This document shows, one piece after another, positions 52,511 through 61,568 of a stretch of DNA of 64,000 bases. The notes below the pieces were generated by a model. It did not search any database. It was given only the letters and a program-made list of their open reading frames with translations, and was not told the DNA's origin. Source of the DNA: JBEIQE01 sp040376705 (lineage in GTDB: Bacteria > Pseudomonadota > Alphaproteobacteria > UBA2400). The stretch is from NCBI GenBank assembly GCA_040376705.1, contig JBEIQE010000006.1, forward strand, positions 1-64,000, given 5' to 3'. The position numbers and the translations under genes are program-made. Each line of letters starts with the position of its first letter. Position 1 is the first letter of the stretch.

Positions 52511-54268
52511 ATGACAGAGAAGTTTACCATCAAGCAGATCAAGGAAGCCCTGGAGAAGCGCCAGGGCGTATATAAAGAGCTCGGTGGAGCTCTCGCTGAA
52601 GAAGCAAAATTAGCCCGGGCCGAATCTAATTCGGCCCGTAGCATTTTGGAGGGCAAAATCGCTGGTTTTGTAGCCCAGCAGCTCCCCTCGCTCGAGGCTC
52701 CGGCCCTTGGCCAGCTCAACCAGATCGCCATAGAGCATAACCACCCGCAGCGCCCCATGGGCTTGCGTGATGCGCTACTGCAGAAAACCGCTATCGCCAA
52801 GGGCGAGCAGGCCGAGCTTGAAGCCAGGCATGGTACCGCCGAGGCTGTAGGCACACATAAACGCGAGTTGAACGACGCGATTGAGCGCAACGCCACCACA
52901 CGTAGCGACCTGCGCGATAGTGTTGAGGCCAGCAGCCGTACCCTGCGCATGCTGGACCGCCTCAACATATCGCTCGAGAGCATGGAGGCCACACGCATCA
53001 CGCCCGAAACACTGGCGCAGTATGACCGCCCGCAAGGCCTCCTCGCCAAGGTCTGGCGCTACATCACCGATAGTGCCTACCGCGAAGCCCGCCCGGTGCT
53101 GGATGGTTATGCCAAAGACGGCATCGACCTGACAAAAGAAATGGAAGATCGCACAGCCTTTAAGGCCACGCTTAACGCCGCAGAATTGCTGCAGCAAAGC
53201 TTAAGTGCCAAACACACGCTGGCCGAACAGGCCGAGCGCGCGATTGCCAAAGCCAAAGGTGAGCAGAAGACCGACCGCGAAATCCTCAACGAGGTACGGA
53301 TTGCTACCACCAACATGATCCTCTCCGACCCCGCCATCTTCAGTGCGGTGGATAAGGCCTTCCCCAACGCGCTGGATGCCGAAACCAAAGCCATGCACAC
53401 CCGCATGCAGCTGTTCGGTCAGCTGGCCACCAACATCGGCCAGCAGAAGAGCGAGATGGAAGATGTTGCCAGCAACCTCGATAAGCCGGTAAAAGACCTG
53501 AAAAAAGCCGTGAGCAACGGTAATGGCAGCAAGAAGGTGGCCTTCGACCTTGATGGCAAAACTGCCAAGCTCGACAAGCATCAGCTGATCATGACCCAGC
53601 GGATAGCAGCGGCCAGAGACATCCGCCACACCAGCCACAGCTACGCGGCGACCTCGAGTTCAAGCAGTTCGAGCAACGACAGCACCAACTGGCTGCTGTG
53701 GTACCTCATCCTCTCGGATAACAACCACGCCAACGCAACCCCTGCAAATGCCTTCAACAGCGGCATGGGTGGCGACTTTGGGGGCGGCGGTGCCAGCGGC
53801 GACTGGAGCAAGAGCGACAACAGCTTCTTCAAGGCCGAGTTGCTGGGCGTAACGCCCGAGAATGCTGCACACTTCGGGATTGATGCGAAAAGCCTGAACA
53901 TCCCTGCGGATGTTGCCCGCGAGCTTGGCAGCAGCACAAGCACGGGAGACTTCAGCAACCTTGGGAGCAGCGATGATAACCGCGGTGCGGGCCTTGCCGG
54001 TGCCGCACTCGGTGGTGCGGCCTTCACTGAGTTCAACGATCTCTCGAAGGGCATGGACCTTGGTACACAGAGCCTTGATATGAGCAGCATCAGCCGCGAT
54101 ATCAGCAGCCTCTCGAGCGAGCTGTCATCCAGCGCCAGCAGCAGCGACTGGGGCTCGAGTAGCTCAAGCTACAGTTCAAGCAGCTACAGCTCGAGTGATA
54201 GCGGCAGCTCCTACAGCTCAAGCTCATACGATAGCGGAAGCAGCAGCTCATCGAGCAGCTTCGACTAA
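52511..54268 (+). CDS. Coiled-coil protein with C-terminal Ser-rich tail (long paralogue)
   Basis: A 585-residue protein. Residues 1-380 are charged and helical and share the ITPETLAQYDR and AYREARPVLDGYAKDGIDLT segment with the gene at 50740. A Ser run follows (YAATSSSSSSSND), then a hydrophobic STNWLLWYLILSD, a Gly-rich linker (GMGGDFGGGGASGDWS), a mixed domain, and a final tail of about 55 residues that is nearly all Ser with Tyr, Asp and Gly. Such Ser/Tyr tails occur at the end of YgcG/TPM-type proteins. No signal peptide is present. The tail is encoded largely by AGC/TCG repeats that could slip. Family and function are unknown. Confidence 0.75.
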   Translation: MTEKFTIKQIKEALEKRQGVYKELGGALAEEAKLARAESNSARSILEGKIAGFVAQQLPSLEAPALGQLNQIAIEHNHPQRPMGLRDALLQKTAIAKGEQAELEARHGTAEAVGTHKRELNDAIERNATTRSDLRDSVEASSRTLRMLDRLNISLESMEATRITPETLAQYDRPQGLLAKVWRYITDSAYREARPVLDGYAKDGIDLTKEMEDRTAFKATLNAAELLQQSLSAKHTLAEQAERAIAKAKGEQKTDREILNEVRIATTNMILSDPAIFSAVDKAFPNALDAETKAMHTRMQLFGQLATNIGQQKSEMEDVASNLDKPVKDLKKAVSNGNGSKKVAFDLDGKTAKLDKHQLIMTQRIAAARDIRHTSHSYAATSSSSSSSNDSTNWLLWYLILSDNNHANATPANAFNSGMGGDFGGGGASGDWSKSDNSFFKAELLGVTPENAAHFGIDAKSLNIPADVARELGSSTSTGDFSNLGSSDDNRGAGLAGAALGGAAFTEFNDLSKGMDLGTQSLDMSSISRDISSLSSELSSSASSSDWGSSSSSYSSSSYSSSDSGSSYSSSSYDSGSSSSSSSFD

Positions 54269-54297
54269 GACTTAACCCCTAGCCTCTGGTAAACTGC

Positions 54298-54326
54298 ACC
54301 GGCCCCAAAAGGGCCGGTTCTTTTTT
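54298..54326 (+). terminator. Rho-independent terminator after the Ser-tail protein gene
   Basis: ACCGGCCC (54298-54305) pairs with GGGCCGGT (54311-54318) around CAAAA, followed by TC and a run of six T. The T run abuts the convergent tldD stop. Confidence 0.9.
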
Positions 54327-55758
54327 AGGCAGCTGTACCACCCACCGTAAGCCCATCGATACGCAAGGTGGGCTGGCCTACGCCAACCGGAACGCCCTGC
54401 CCCTGCTTGCCGCAGGTGCCAGTGCCTTCATCCATCTTGGTATCGTTGCCGATCATGGTGACGCGTGTAAGCGCATCTGGCCCGTTACCGATCAGCGTGG
54501 CGCCCTTCAGCGCGGGGCCGATCTTGCCGTCTTCAATCAGGTAAGCTTCTGAGGCTTCGAATACGAACTTGCCCGAGGTGATATCGACCTGACCACCGCC
54601 GAAGTTAGGCGCGTATACCCCCTTCTTGACCGAGGCAATGATATCGCCCTTGGTATGCTCACCATTCATCATGATGGTATTGGTCATGCGCGGCATGGGC
54701 ATATGCGCATAGCTCTGGCGGCGGCCGTTACCGGTAGCCTTCATGCCCATGAGGCGGGCATTGAGGCGGTCCTGCATGTAGCCCTTTAAAATACCATCTT
54801 CAATCAGCACGGTGCTGTTGGTGGGGGTGCCTTCGTCATCCACGGTCAATGAACCACGACGATCCTGCAGGGTTCCATCATCCACCACGGTTACACCCTT
54901 TGATGCCACGCGCTCGCCCATCAGGCCGGCGAAGGCCGACGTTTTCTTGCGGTTGAAATCACCCTCAAGGCCATGGCCAATCGCTTCGTGCAGCAAAATA
55001 CCCGGCCAGCCGTTACCCAACACCACCACCATTTCGCCCGCAGGCGCGGCGATGGCCGAAAGATTGACTGAACCCATGCGGATGGCTTCATCCACCGCGT
55101 GCTGCCATGTGGCTGGCTCAAAATATTTATCGAGCGGCACGCGCCCACCGCCGGACCACACGCCCGTTTCCTGCCGTTCGCCCTGCCCCATGATGACCGA
55201 AACCGAAAAGCGTACCAGCGGGCGCACATCCGCAATGCGCTGGCCATCCGCTCTTATAATCTGCACGGCGGTCCATTCGGTCGCCAAGCTGATGCTCACC
55301 TGACGGATCCGTTCATCCTTGGAGCGGGCATATTTATCGATTCCGGCCAGAAGCGCGGTTTTGGCTGCCATGTCATGCGCCTGCATGGGGTTGGCGGCGG
55401 TATAAAGCTGGCGGTTGGTGCCAATCGGGCCTAACGCAACGGAACCGTTATGACCGGCCAGAACTGCCCTAACGGTACCGGAAGCGCGCTTGATCGCGCT
55501 TTCCTCAAGGCTGGAGGCATGGGCATAGCCGGTGGCCTCACCCGCCACAGCGCGCAGGCCAAATCCCTGTGAGGTGTCAAATCCGGCACTCTTAATTCGC
55601 CCGTCATCCCACACCAAGTGGTCGGATTCGGTGTATTCGAGGTATAATTCACCGTCATCCGCCCCCTGCAGGCTCTCTTTTACAATGCCCTCAAGGCGCT
55701 GGCGGTCGAGCCCGCCTTCCTGGAAAAACAGGCCGTCGGTGATGGATAAATGGGTCAT
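54325..55758 (-). CDS. tldD: TldD metalloprotease subunit
   Basis: A 477-residue catalytic subunit of the TldD/PmbA peptidase. The zinc site is in LLHEAIGHGLEGDF (HExxxH), with further family segments GWPGILLHEAIGH and MPRMTNTIMMNGEH. It degrades unfolded peptides together with PmbA (43492-44853). The ATG at 55758 is chosen because GGAGGAG lies seven bases upstream; a longer frame to 55857 has no such site and would overlap the ctaC promoter. It is divergent from the cytochrome oxidase operon. Confidence 0.95.
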   Translation of the reverse strand: MTHLSITDGLFFQEGGLDRQRLEGIVKESLQGADDGELYLEYTESDHLVWDDGRIKSAGFDTSQGFGLRAVAGEATGYAHASSLEESAIKRASGTVRAVLAGHNGSVALGPIGTNRQLYTAANPMQAHDMAAKTALLAGIDKYARSKDERIRQVSISLATEWTAVQIIRADGQRIADVRPLVRFSVSVIMGQGERQETGVWSGGGRVPLDKYFEPATWQHAVDEAIRMGSVNLSAIAAPAGEMVVVLGNGWPGILLHEAIGHGLEGDFNRKKTSAFAGLMGERVASKGVTVVDDGTLQDRRGSLTVDDEGTPTNSTVLIEDGILKGYMQDRLNARLMGMKATGNGRRQSYAHMPMPRMTNTIMMNGEHTKGDIIASVKKGVYAPNFGGGQVDITSGKFVFEASEAYLIEDGKIGPALKGATLIGNGPDALTRVTMIGNDTKMDEGTGTCGKQGQGVPVGVGQPTLRIDGLTVGGTAA

Positions 55759-55851
55759 AAAAGCTCCTCCACCTATTATAATGGCGCAGAATGGTGTGGC
55801 TGACCAGTGCCCGCGCAAAAAACTCCTTACGTTACGGGTGCTTGTCCCCTG

Positions 55852-55889
55852 TTGCACTACCCGAAGGAGAGGTATAGTTTGGCGCCAAA
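55852..55889 (+). promoter_or_regulatory. Putative cta operon promoter with 12-bp palindrome
   Basis: TTGCAC (55852-55857) and TATAGT (55873-55878) are spaced by 15 bases, short for sigma70. A perfect palindrome TTTGGCGCCAAA (55878-55889) covers the expected transcription start, about 26 bases before the ctaC ATG, and could be an operator. Confidence 0.45.
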
Positions 55890-55914
55890 TTTATTACTCC
55901 AAAGGTGCCTCCTT

Positions 55915-56811
55915 ATGCGTTTCGCCCCCCTTTTCTGGTCATTCACTTCTCTGGTTCTCGCTGCCCCTGCATTGGCCACCGGCCTGCAGCCCGAGGCTGG
56001 CGTAGGTCAACCTGTGCCTGAGGGTATTGGCTTCCAGCAGCCAGCCTCACCGATCAAAGAAGCGATGCAGGAATTCCATAACGGCCTGCCCTTTGGCTTG
56101 TTACCCATTACCACCGCCATCACCGTATTTGTGATGCTGCTGCTGTTGTGGGTGATGGTGCGTTACAACCACCGCGTTAACCCCACACCGAGCAAGACCA
56201 CGCACCATACCCTGCTTGAAGTTGTATGGACCGTGGTGCCTATTCTGATTCTCGTAGTCATCGTCGTGCCGTCGATCAAGCTGCTGTACTACACAGAGCG
56301 CGCTCCTGAAGCGACTGAAATGACCCTCAAGGTTACCGGTTACCAGTGGTACTGGGGCTACGAATACCCCGATGCCAACGGTATTAACTTCAACGCCTAC
56401 ATGAAGAAGCGTGAAGACCTGCAGCCGGGCGAACCCCGCCTCTTGGAGACCGACCGCCGCGTTGTGCTGCCGGTTGATACCAACATCAAGATCGTGATTA
56501 CCGCTAATGACGTATTGCACGCATGGACCGTGCCCGCCTTTGGTGTAAAGCGCGATGCCGTGCCGGGCCGCCTGAATGAAACATGGGTGCGCATCGACCG
56601 TCCGGGCGTTTACTACGGCCAGTGCTCAGAGCTATGCGGTACCGACCATGCCTTCATGCCGATTGCGGTTGAAGCTGTAAGCAAGGAAGCCTTCGCCGCC
56701 TGGGTTGCCAAAGAGCAGGTTGCACAAAACCTTGTGCCCGCCCCGGCTACCGAAGCTCCCGCCGAAACACCTGCTGCTGCAGAAACCACCCCTGCTCCAG
56801 CCGCTAACTAA
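55915..56811 (+). CDS. ctaC: Cytochrome c oxidase subunit II
   Basis: A 298-residue inner-membrane subunit that takes electrons from cytochrome c at its CuA centre. It has a signal peptide (to about PALATG), two transmembrane helices, the aromatic TGYQWYWGYEYPD and the CuA ligands in GQCSELCGTDHAFMPI. A Pro/Ala/Thr-rich tail follows (PAPATEAPAETPAA). The ATG at 55915, with AAAGGTG upstream, gives a proper signal peptide; a longer frame from 55807 does not. Confidence 0.95.
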   Translation: MRFAPLFWSFTSLVLAAPALATGLQPEAGVGQPVPEGIGFQQPASPIKEAMQEFHNGLPFGLLPITTAITVFVMLLLLWVMVRYNHRVNPTPSKTTHHTLLEVVWTVVPILILVVIVVPSIKLLYYTERAPEATEMTLKVTGYQWYWGYEYPDANGINFNAYMKKREDLQPGEPRLLETDRRVVLPVDTNIKIVITANDVLHAWTVPAFGVKRDAVPGRLNETWVRIDRPGVYYGQCSELCGTDHAFMPIAVEAVSKEAFAAWVAKEQVAQNLVPAPATEAPAETPAAAETTPAPAAN

Positions 56812-56844
56812 TTCTATTTAGACAGACACTAAGGACACATCATT

Positions 56845-58590
56845 ATGACCGCAGCTACTCACGATCATGCACATGACCACCATGTTCCGGGCTTCTTCAA
56901 GCGCTGGTTCTGCTCAACCAACCATAAGGACATCGGCACGCTCTATCTGCTGTTCGCTATCTGTGCAGGCCTGATTGGCGGCGCTTTCTCGGTTATGATG
57001 CGGGCCGAGCTGCAGGAGCCGGGCGTGCAGTACTTGCTGCAGGCTGATGAAACCAAAGGTATTGAAGGCGGCCTGCTGGGCGCAGCTGGCCGTATGGCTG
57101 GCGATGTGGTTGCCAGCGCCACCGGCGAGCAGACCACCGTTGAAAAGCACGGTGCTGGCGTTGATGCGGGCGACCGCAACGGCCAGCTGTGGAACGTGAT
57201 GATCTCGGCCCACGGCCTGATCATGGTGTTCTTCGTGGTTATGCCAGCTCTCATTGGCGGGTTCGGTAACTGGTTTGTGCCGCTCATGATCGGCGCACCA
57301 GATATGGCCTTCCCGCGCCTTAACAATATTTCGTTCTGGCTGCTTATACCTGCGTTCCTGCTGTTGCTGGCTTCGGCGATGGTAGGCGTAGGTGCCGGTA
57401 CCGGTTGGACCGTCTATCCGCCACTGTCATCAGCCGCTTATGGTCATGACGGCCTGTCGGTGGATATGGCGATTTTTGCGCTTCATCTCGCCGGTATCTC
57501 GTCGATCCTTGGTGCAGCCAACTTCATCACCACCATCTTCAACATGCGCGCACCGGGCATGACCCTGCACCGCATGCCGCTGTTTGTGTGGGCCATGCTG
57601 GTCACCGCCTTCCTGCTGCTGCTGGCTGTACCGGTACTCGGCGGCGCGATCACCATGCTGCTGACCGACCGTAACTTCGGCACTGCCTTCTTTAATCCTG
57701 AAGGTGGTGGCGACCCGATCCTGTTCCAGCATCTGTTCTGGTTCTTCGGTCACCCTGAAGTGTACATCATGATCTTGCCGGCCTTCGGCATCATCAGCCA
57801 CATCGTATCAACCTTCTCGAAGAAGCCGGTATTCGGCTACCTCGGCATGGCCTACGCCATGGTTGCGATTGGCGTGGTTGGCTTCGTTGTTTGGGCGCAC
57901 CACATGTACACCGTGGGTATGAGCGTTGATACCCGCGCCTACTTCACCATCGCCACGCTGATCATCGCGGTGCCGACTGGCGTCAAGATCTTCTCGTGGG
58001 TTGCTACCATGTGGGGTGGTTCGATTGAGTTCAAAACCCCCATGCTGTGGGCTATTGGCTTCATCTTCCTGTTCACCCTCGGTGGTGTAACCGGTGTGGT
58101 TCTGGCCAACGCGGGTATGGATATTGCCCTGCACGACACCTACTACGTTGTGGCGCACTTCCATTACGTGCTGTCGCTGGGTGCGGTCTTCGCCATCTTC
58201 GCCGGTTTCTACTACTGGTTTGGCAAGATGAGCGGCCGCCAGTACCCGGAGTGGGCTGGTCAGCTGCACTTCTACCTCACTTTCGTGGGTGTGAACCTGA
58301 CCTTCTTCCCCCAGCACTTCCTGGGTCTGCAGGGCATGCCGCGTCGTTATGTCGACTATCCGGATGCCTTTGCTTACTGGAATTATATTTCATCGCTAGG
58401 CTCGTACCTCAGCTTCGCGGGTTCGGTCTTCTTCGTCTTCGTGGTGCTCTACACCCTGAAGTTCGGCAAGAAGGTTGAAGCCAACTACTGGGGCGTAGGC
58501 GCAACCACGCTGGAGTGGACCGTATCGTCACCTCCGCCGTTCCATGCCTTCGAAACCCAGCCGGTTATCGGCCCGGATAAAGGCCACTAA
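56845..58590 (+). CDS. ctaD: Cytochrome c oxidase subunit I, with an extra loop
   Basis: A 581-residue heme-copper oxidase core with 12 helices. The CuB/heme ligands are present in WFFGHPEVYIMILPAFG, VWAHHMYTVG and VAHFHYVLS. Between helix 1 (ending MRAELQEPGVQYL) and helix 2 (starting NGQLWNVMISAHGLI) lies an insertion of about 40 residues, rich in Gly/Ala/Asp (from ADETKGIEGG to KHGAGVDAGDR), where most aa3 oxidases have fewer than ten. The insertion is in frame and faces the periplasm. ctaD follows ctaC by 33 bases. Confidence 0.95.
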   Translation: MTAATHDHAHDHHVPGFFKRWFCSTNHKDIGTLYLLFAICAGLIGGAFSVMMRAELQEPGVQYLLQADETKGIEGGLLGAAGRMAGDVVASATGEQTTVEKHGAGVDAGDRNGQLWNVMISAHGLIMVFFVVMPALIGGFGNWFVPLMIGAPDMAFPRLNNISFWLLIPAFLLLLASAMVGVGAGTGWTVYPPLSSAAYGHDGLSVDMAIFALHLAGISSILGAANFITTIFNMRAPGMTLHRMPLFVWAMLVTAFLLLLAVPVLGGAITMLLTDRNFGTAFFNPEGGGDPILFQHLFWFFGHPEVYIMILPAFGIISHIVSTFSKKPVFGYLGMAYAMVAIGVVGFVVWAHHMYTVGMSVDTRAYFTIATLIIAVPTGVKIFSWVATMWGGSIEFKTPMLWAIGFIFLFTLGGVTGVVLANAGMDIALHDTYYVVAHFHYVLSLGAVFAIFAGFYYWFGKMSGRQYPEWAGQLHFYLTFVGVNLTFFPQHFLGLQGMPRRYVDYPDAFAYWNYISSLGSYLSFAGSVFFVFVVLYTLKFGKKVEANYWGVGATTLEWTVSSPPPFHAFETQPVIGPDKGH

Positions 58591-58605
58591 GAAAGAAAGG
58601 CCCGC

Positions 58606-59046
58606 ATGATGCGTGCGCCACTGGTTCTCACAGCTGCCGTTGCCCTGCTTGCAGGCGCAATGGTCATGCCTGCCCGTGCAACAGAGGGGGTGGCGGATGC
58701 TGTGTTCAAGTACTCCTGCGCGCCAACTGATGAGCTGGCACTGCAGGTGAACATGCCTGCACCAGACGGCCGTAGTTTTGAAATGCGGATCTGGGGCGAA
58801 GCACTTGAAACACTCAGCACCGGCCAGATGCTGATGCTCTCGATGAACCCCAATGAATTACGTGCGAACAAGGATATCGCCATCTGCAGCGAGCTGGGAT
58901 GCGACCCAACCAAAGGCCAGCTGCGTATTGGTATTTACCGCGCCAGTGATTTTCTGGATGGCGAGCTGATCTGGCACAATAACGGCGAGGTCATGAGCCT
59001 GCCGTTCACCGCCCGTTTTGACAACACCCCAACCCCCTGTGGATGA
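58606..59046 (+). CDS. Hypothetical periplasmic protein in the cta operon
   Basis: A 146-residue protein with a signal peptide (LVLTAAVALLAGAMVMPARA) and a small mature domain. It has three or four Cys (KYSCAPT, AICSELGCDPT, TPCG) and a beta-rich look. It lies 15 bases after ctaD and its TGA is one base before the ctaB ATG, so it is co-translated with oxidase assembly genes. This position is not part of the standard operon I know. A copper or heme-assembly role is inference only. Confidence 0.75.
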   Translation: MMRAPLVLTAAVALLAGAMVMPARATEGVADAVFKYSCAPTDELALQVNMPAPDGRSFEMRIWGEALETLSTGQMLMLSMNPNELRANKDIAICSELGCDPTKGQLRIGIYRASDFLDGELIWHNNGEVMSLPFTARFDNTPTPCG

Positions 59047-59047
59047 C

Positions 59048-59953
59048 ATGACTGACATGGCATTCTCACAATCACCGGCCGCTACCGGCACGGTCAAGGA
59101 CTACTGGTCCCTGCTCAAGCCGCGCGTCATGTCGCTGGTTGTTTTCACCGGTATCTGCGGTTTGCTGCTGGCCCCCGGTCAGTTGCACCCGCTTCTGGGC
59201 CTTGCTGCCATTCTCGCCATCTCGGTCGGTGCTGGCGCTTCGGGTGCCATTAACATGTGGTACGAGCGCGATATCGACAGCCTCATGAAGCGTACGCAAA
59301 GCCGTCCGCTGCCACAGGGCAAGGTTGCGCCTGAAGAAGCGCTGACTTTTGGCGTTGTCCTCACCATTATGGCGGTGGTGCTGCTGGCACTGGCCACCAA
59401 TTATATCGCGGCTTTCTGGCTGGCCATCGCCTCCGCCTTCTATGTGTTTGTCTACACCATCTGGCTCAAGCGCCGTACGCCGCAGAATATTGTTATAGGC
59501 GGTGCTGCAGGTGCCTTCCCGCCGGTTATCGGCTGGGCAGCGGTGACCGGCACCACGCCGGTTGAGGCCTGGCTTTTGTTCGCGCTTATCTTCTTCTGGA
59601 CTCCACCGCACTTCTGGGCGCTGGCACTGTTCAGCAATGCTGATTATGCGCGCGCCGGTGTGCCGATGCTGCCGGTGGTTAAAGGCCGCCGCCACACCCA
59701 GTGGCAGATGCTGGCTTATACCCTGCTTATGCTGCCGCTCAGCGTTGCGCCGACCTATATCGGTATGGCCTCAAATTATTATGCTTATGCCGCAGCCGGA
59801 CTCAGCCTCATCTTCATCGGCCATGCAGTACGTGTGCTGAAGACCGATAGCGACAAGCATGCGCGCAGCATGTTCACCTATTCCATCCTTTACCTTTTCC
59901 TGCTGTTCGCAGGGCTGCTGGTTGACCACATCCTGCCCAAGGTCATGTCATGA
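59048..59953 (+). CDS. ctaB: Protoheme IX farnesyltransferase
   Basis: A 301-residue membrane enzyme that converts heme B to heme O for the oxidase. Family motifs: LLKPRVMSLVVFTG, the Asp-rich NMWYERDIDSLMKRTQSRPL and FFWTPPHFWALALF. The ATG at 59048 (or 59057) is used rather than the TTG at 59018, which would overlap the previous gene. The stop overlaps the next small ORF by four bases. Confidence 0.94.
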   Translation: MTDMAFSQSPAATGTVKDYWSLLKPRVMSLVVFTGICGLLLAPGQLHPLLGLAAILAISVGAGASGAINMWYERDIDSLMKRTQSRPLPQGKVAPEEALTFGVVLTIMAVVLLALATNYIAAFWLAIASAFYVFVYTIWLKRRTPQNIVIGGAAGAFPPVIGWAAVTGTTPVEAWLLFALIFFWTPPHFWALALFSNADYARAGVPMLPVVKGRRHTQWQMLAYTLLMLPLSVAPTYIGMASNYYAYAAAGLSLIFIGHAVRVLKTDSDKHARSMFTYSILYLFLLFAGLLVDHILPKVMS

Positions 59954-60072
59954 CCCAGCCGCTCGACCCCAAAGCCAACCTCAAGCGCCGTAACCGCGCA
60001 GTTCTGCTGGTTATTGTGGCATTCATTACGCTGATCTACTTCGTCAACATGGTGAAGCTGAGCGCTCTATGA
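59950..60072 (+). CDS. 40-residue CoxF-like membrane protein
   Basis: The sequence starts MTQPLDPKANLKRRNRAVLL, continues as one transmembrane helix (VIVAFITLIYFVNMV) and ends KLSAL. It has four-base overlaps with ctaB before and ctaG after. Small single-helix proteins at this position in alphaproteobacterial cta operons are annotated as CoxF-type; the role is probably oxidase assembly or stability. Confidence 0.8.
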   Translation: MTQPLDPKANLKRRNRAVLLVIVAFITLIYFVNMVKLSAL

Positions 60073-60647
60073 ACCAGAAGAAAAACCTTCGCACCCTGTC
60101 TCTCATGCTTGGCCTTGCTGTGGGCATGGTAGGTTTGGCCTACGCCAGCGTGCCGCTCTACCGCCTGTTTTGCCAGATCACCGGTTTTGGTGGCACCCCG
60201 CAGATGCAGCTGGGCGCAAACGGCCCCGGCGCGATTGGCAACCAGCAGTTCAAGATTTTCTTTAACGCCGATATCAGTGCGCATCTGGGCTGGGAGTTCA
60301 AACCCCACCAGCGCAGCGTTAGCGTACGCGCAGGCGAAGACAAACTCATTGCCTATGAGGCGCGCAACCTCACCTCAGCCCCGCTCACCGGTACCGCCAC
60401 CTTTAATGTAACGCCTGAGGGTGCTGCCCAATATTTCGTCAAAACCCAGTGTTTCTGCTTCGAGCGCCAGACACTTACCCCCGGTCAGAATATGGATTTT
60501 CCGGTGATGTTCTACCTCGATCCGCAGATTCTGCAGGATCCAGACGTCGATAACCTGCGCGAAATCACACTCTCGTATACTTTTTATCCGGCTGAGGCTG
60601 AAACCGCCGCCGAAACTATTGAGCCAAAACGCACAAGCGCGTATTAA
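60069..60647 (+). CDS. ctaG: Cytochrome oxidase copper chaperone CtaG (Cox11)
   Basis: A 192-residue protein with one N-terminal helix (LMLGLAVGMVGLAYASVPLY) and a periplasmic immunoglobulin-like domain containing the copper motif VKTQCFCFERQTL (CFCF). It delivers copper to the CuB site of subunit I. The SVPLYRLFCQITGFGG segment is a Cox11 signature. Confidence 0.95.
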   Translation: MNQKKNLRTLSLMLGLAVGMVGLAYASVPLYRLFCQITGFGGTPQMQLGANGPGAIGNQQFKIFFNADISAHLGWEFKPHQRSVSVRAGEDKLIAYEARNLTSAPLTGTATFNVTPEGAAQYFVKTQCFCFERQTLTPGQNMDFPVMFYLDPQILQDPDVDNLREITLSYTFYPAEAETAAETIEPKRTSAY

Positions 60648-60674
60648 TATCAGTGACTTCAAGGAGCTAGAGTT

Positions 60675-61547
60675 ATGGCAAAGCAAGAACACGGCAAAGC
60701 AGGCCACCCCTTCCATCTGGTCGACCCCAGCGCATGGCCGCTGGTCGGTTCGCTTGCTGCTGGTCTGCTGGCCATGGGCGCTGTGTGGGGCTTCCACGGC
60801 ACTGAGCTATCGTTTGCTGGTTTCAAGTTTACCCCCGGTTATACCTTTGCCGCACTTGGCCTGCTCTCGGTGCTGGCGGTTATGTGGCTGTGGTGGCGTG
60901 ATGTGATCATTGAGGCAGTCGTGCAAAAGGCGCATTCGCCGGTCACCAAAATCGGCCTGCGTTATGGTATGGCGCTGTTTATTGCGTCTGAAGTCATGTT
61001 CTTCGTGGCGTTCTTCTGGGCCTATTTCACCGCTGCCTTCTACCCCATGCCGGTAACCGGTGGCGTATGGCCACCAGAAGGCATCCACCCGTTCAACCCG
61101 TTTGATGTTCCCTTCATCATGACCCTCATCCTGCTGCTCTCCGGCACCACAGTGACCTGGGCGCATCATGCGATTATGGAAGGCAAGAACTCGGAGGCCG
61201 CCCGCGCGCTGCGTTACACCATCGGTCTGGCTGTGCTGTTTACCTGCTTCCAGGCTTATGAATATGCCCATGCCAAATTCGGCTGGATGGATGGCACGAT
61301 TGATGGCCGCGATATCTATTCATCGACGTTCTTCATGGCCACCGGTTTCCACGGTCTGCACGTGATCATCGGTACCATCTTCCTGGCGGTTTGCTACTTC
61401 CGCACCGTGAAGGGTCATTTCACACCCAAGAGCCACTTCGGTTTTGAAGCGGCCGCCTGGTACTGGCACTTTGTTGACGTTGTATGGCTGTTCCTGTTCT
61501 GCGCCATTTACTGGTGGGGCAGCGCGGGCGCTGTTGTTGGCCACTAA
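60675..61547 (+). CDS. ctaE: Cytochrome c oxidase subunit III
   Basis: A 290-residue membrane subunit with seven helices. It has HPFHLVDPSAWPLVGSL at the start, GMALFIASEVMFFVAFFWAY (with the Glu near helix 3), TTVTWAHHAIM and a C-terminal FVDVVWLFLFCAIYWWG. It stabilises proton uptake in the aa3 oxidase. A strong terminator follows, but DUF983 and SURF1 genes continue after it, so they may be transcribed separately or by read-through. Confidence 0.96.
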   Translation: MAKQEHGKAGHPFHLVDPSAWPLVGSLAAGLLAMGAVWGFHGTELSFAGFKFTPGYTFAALGLLSVLAVMWLWWRDVIIEAVVQKAHSPVTKIGLRYGMALFIASEVMFFVAFFWAYFTAAFYPMPVTGGVWPPEGIHPFNPFDVPFIMTLILLLSGTTVTWAHHAIMEGKNSEAARALRYTIGLAVLFTCFQAYEYAHAKFGWMDGTIDGRDIYSSTFFMATGFHGLHVIIGTIFLAVCYFRTVKGHFTPKSHFGFEAAAWYWHFVDVVWLFLFCAIYWWGSAGAVVGH

Positions 61548-61568
61548 AACCAACACCATTTACTGAAC

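Noticed and set aside
54100..54265. CRISPR-like or tandem repeat array
   Set aside because: The repetition is of Ser codons within one reading frame, without regular spacers. No CRISPR array was seen anywhere in the window.
55759..55857. Longer TldD start
   Set aside because: It would cover the ctaC promoter and lacks a ribosome site, while ATG 55758 has GGAGGAG.
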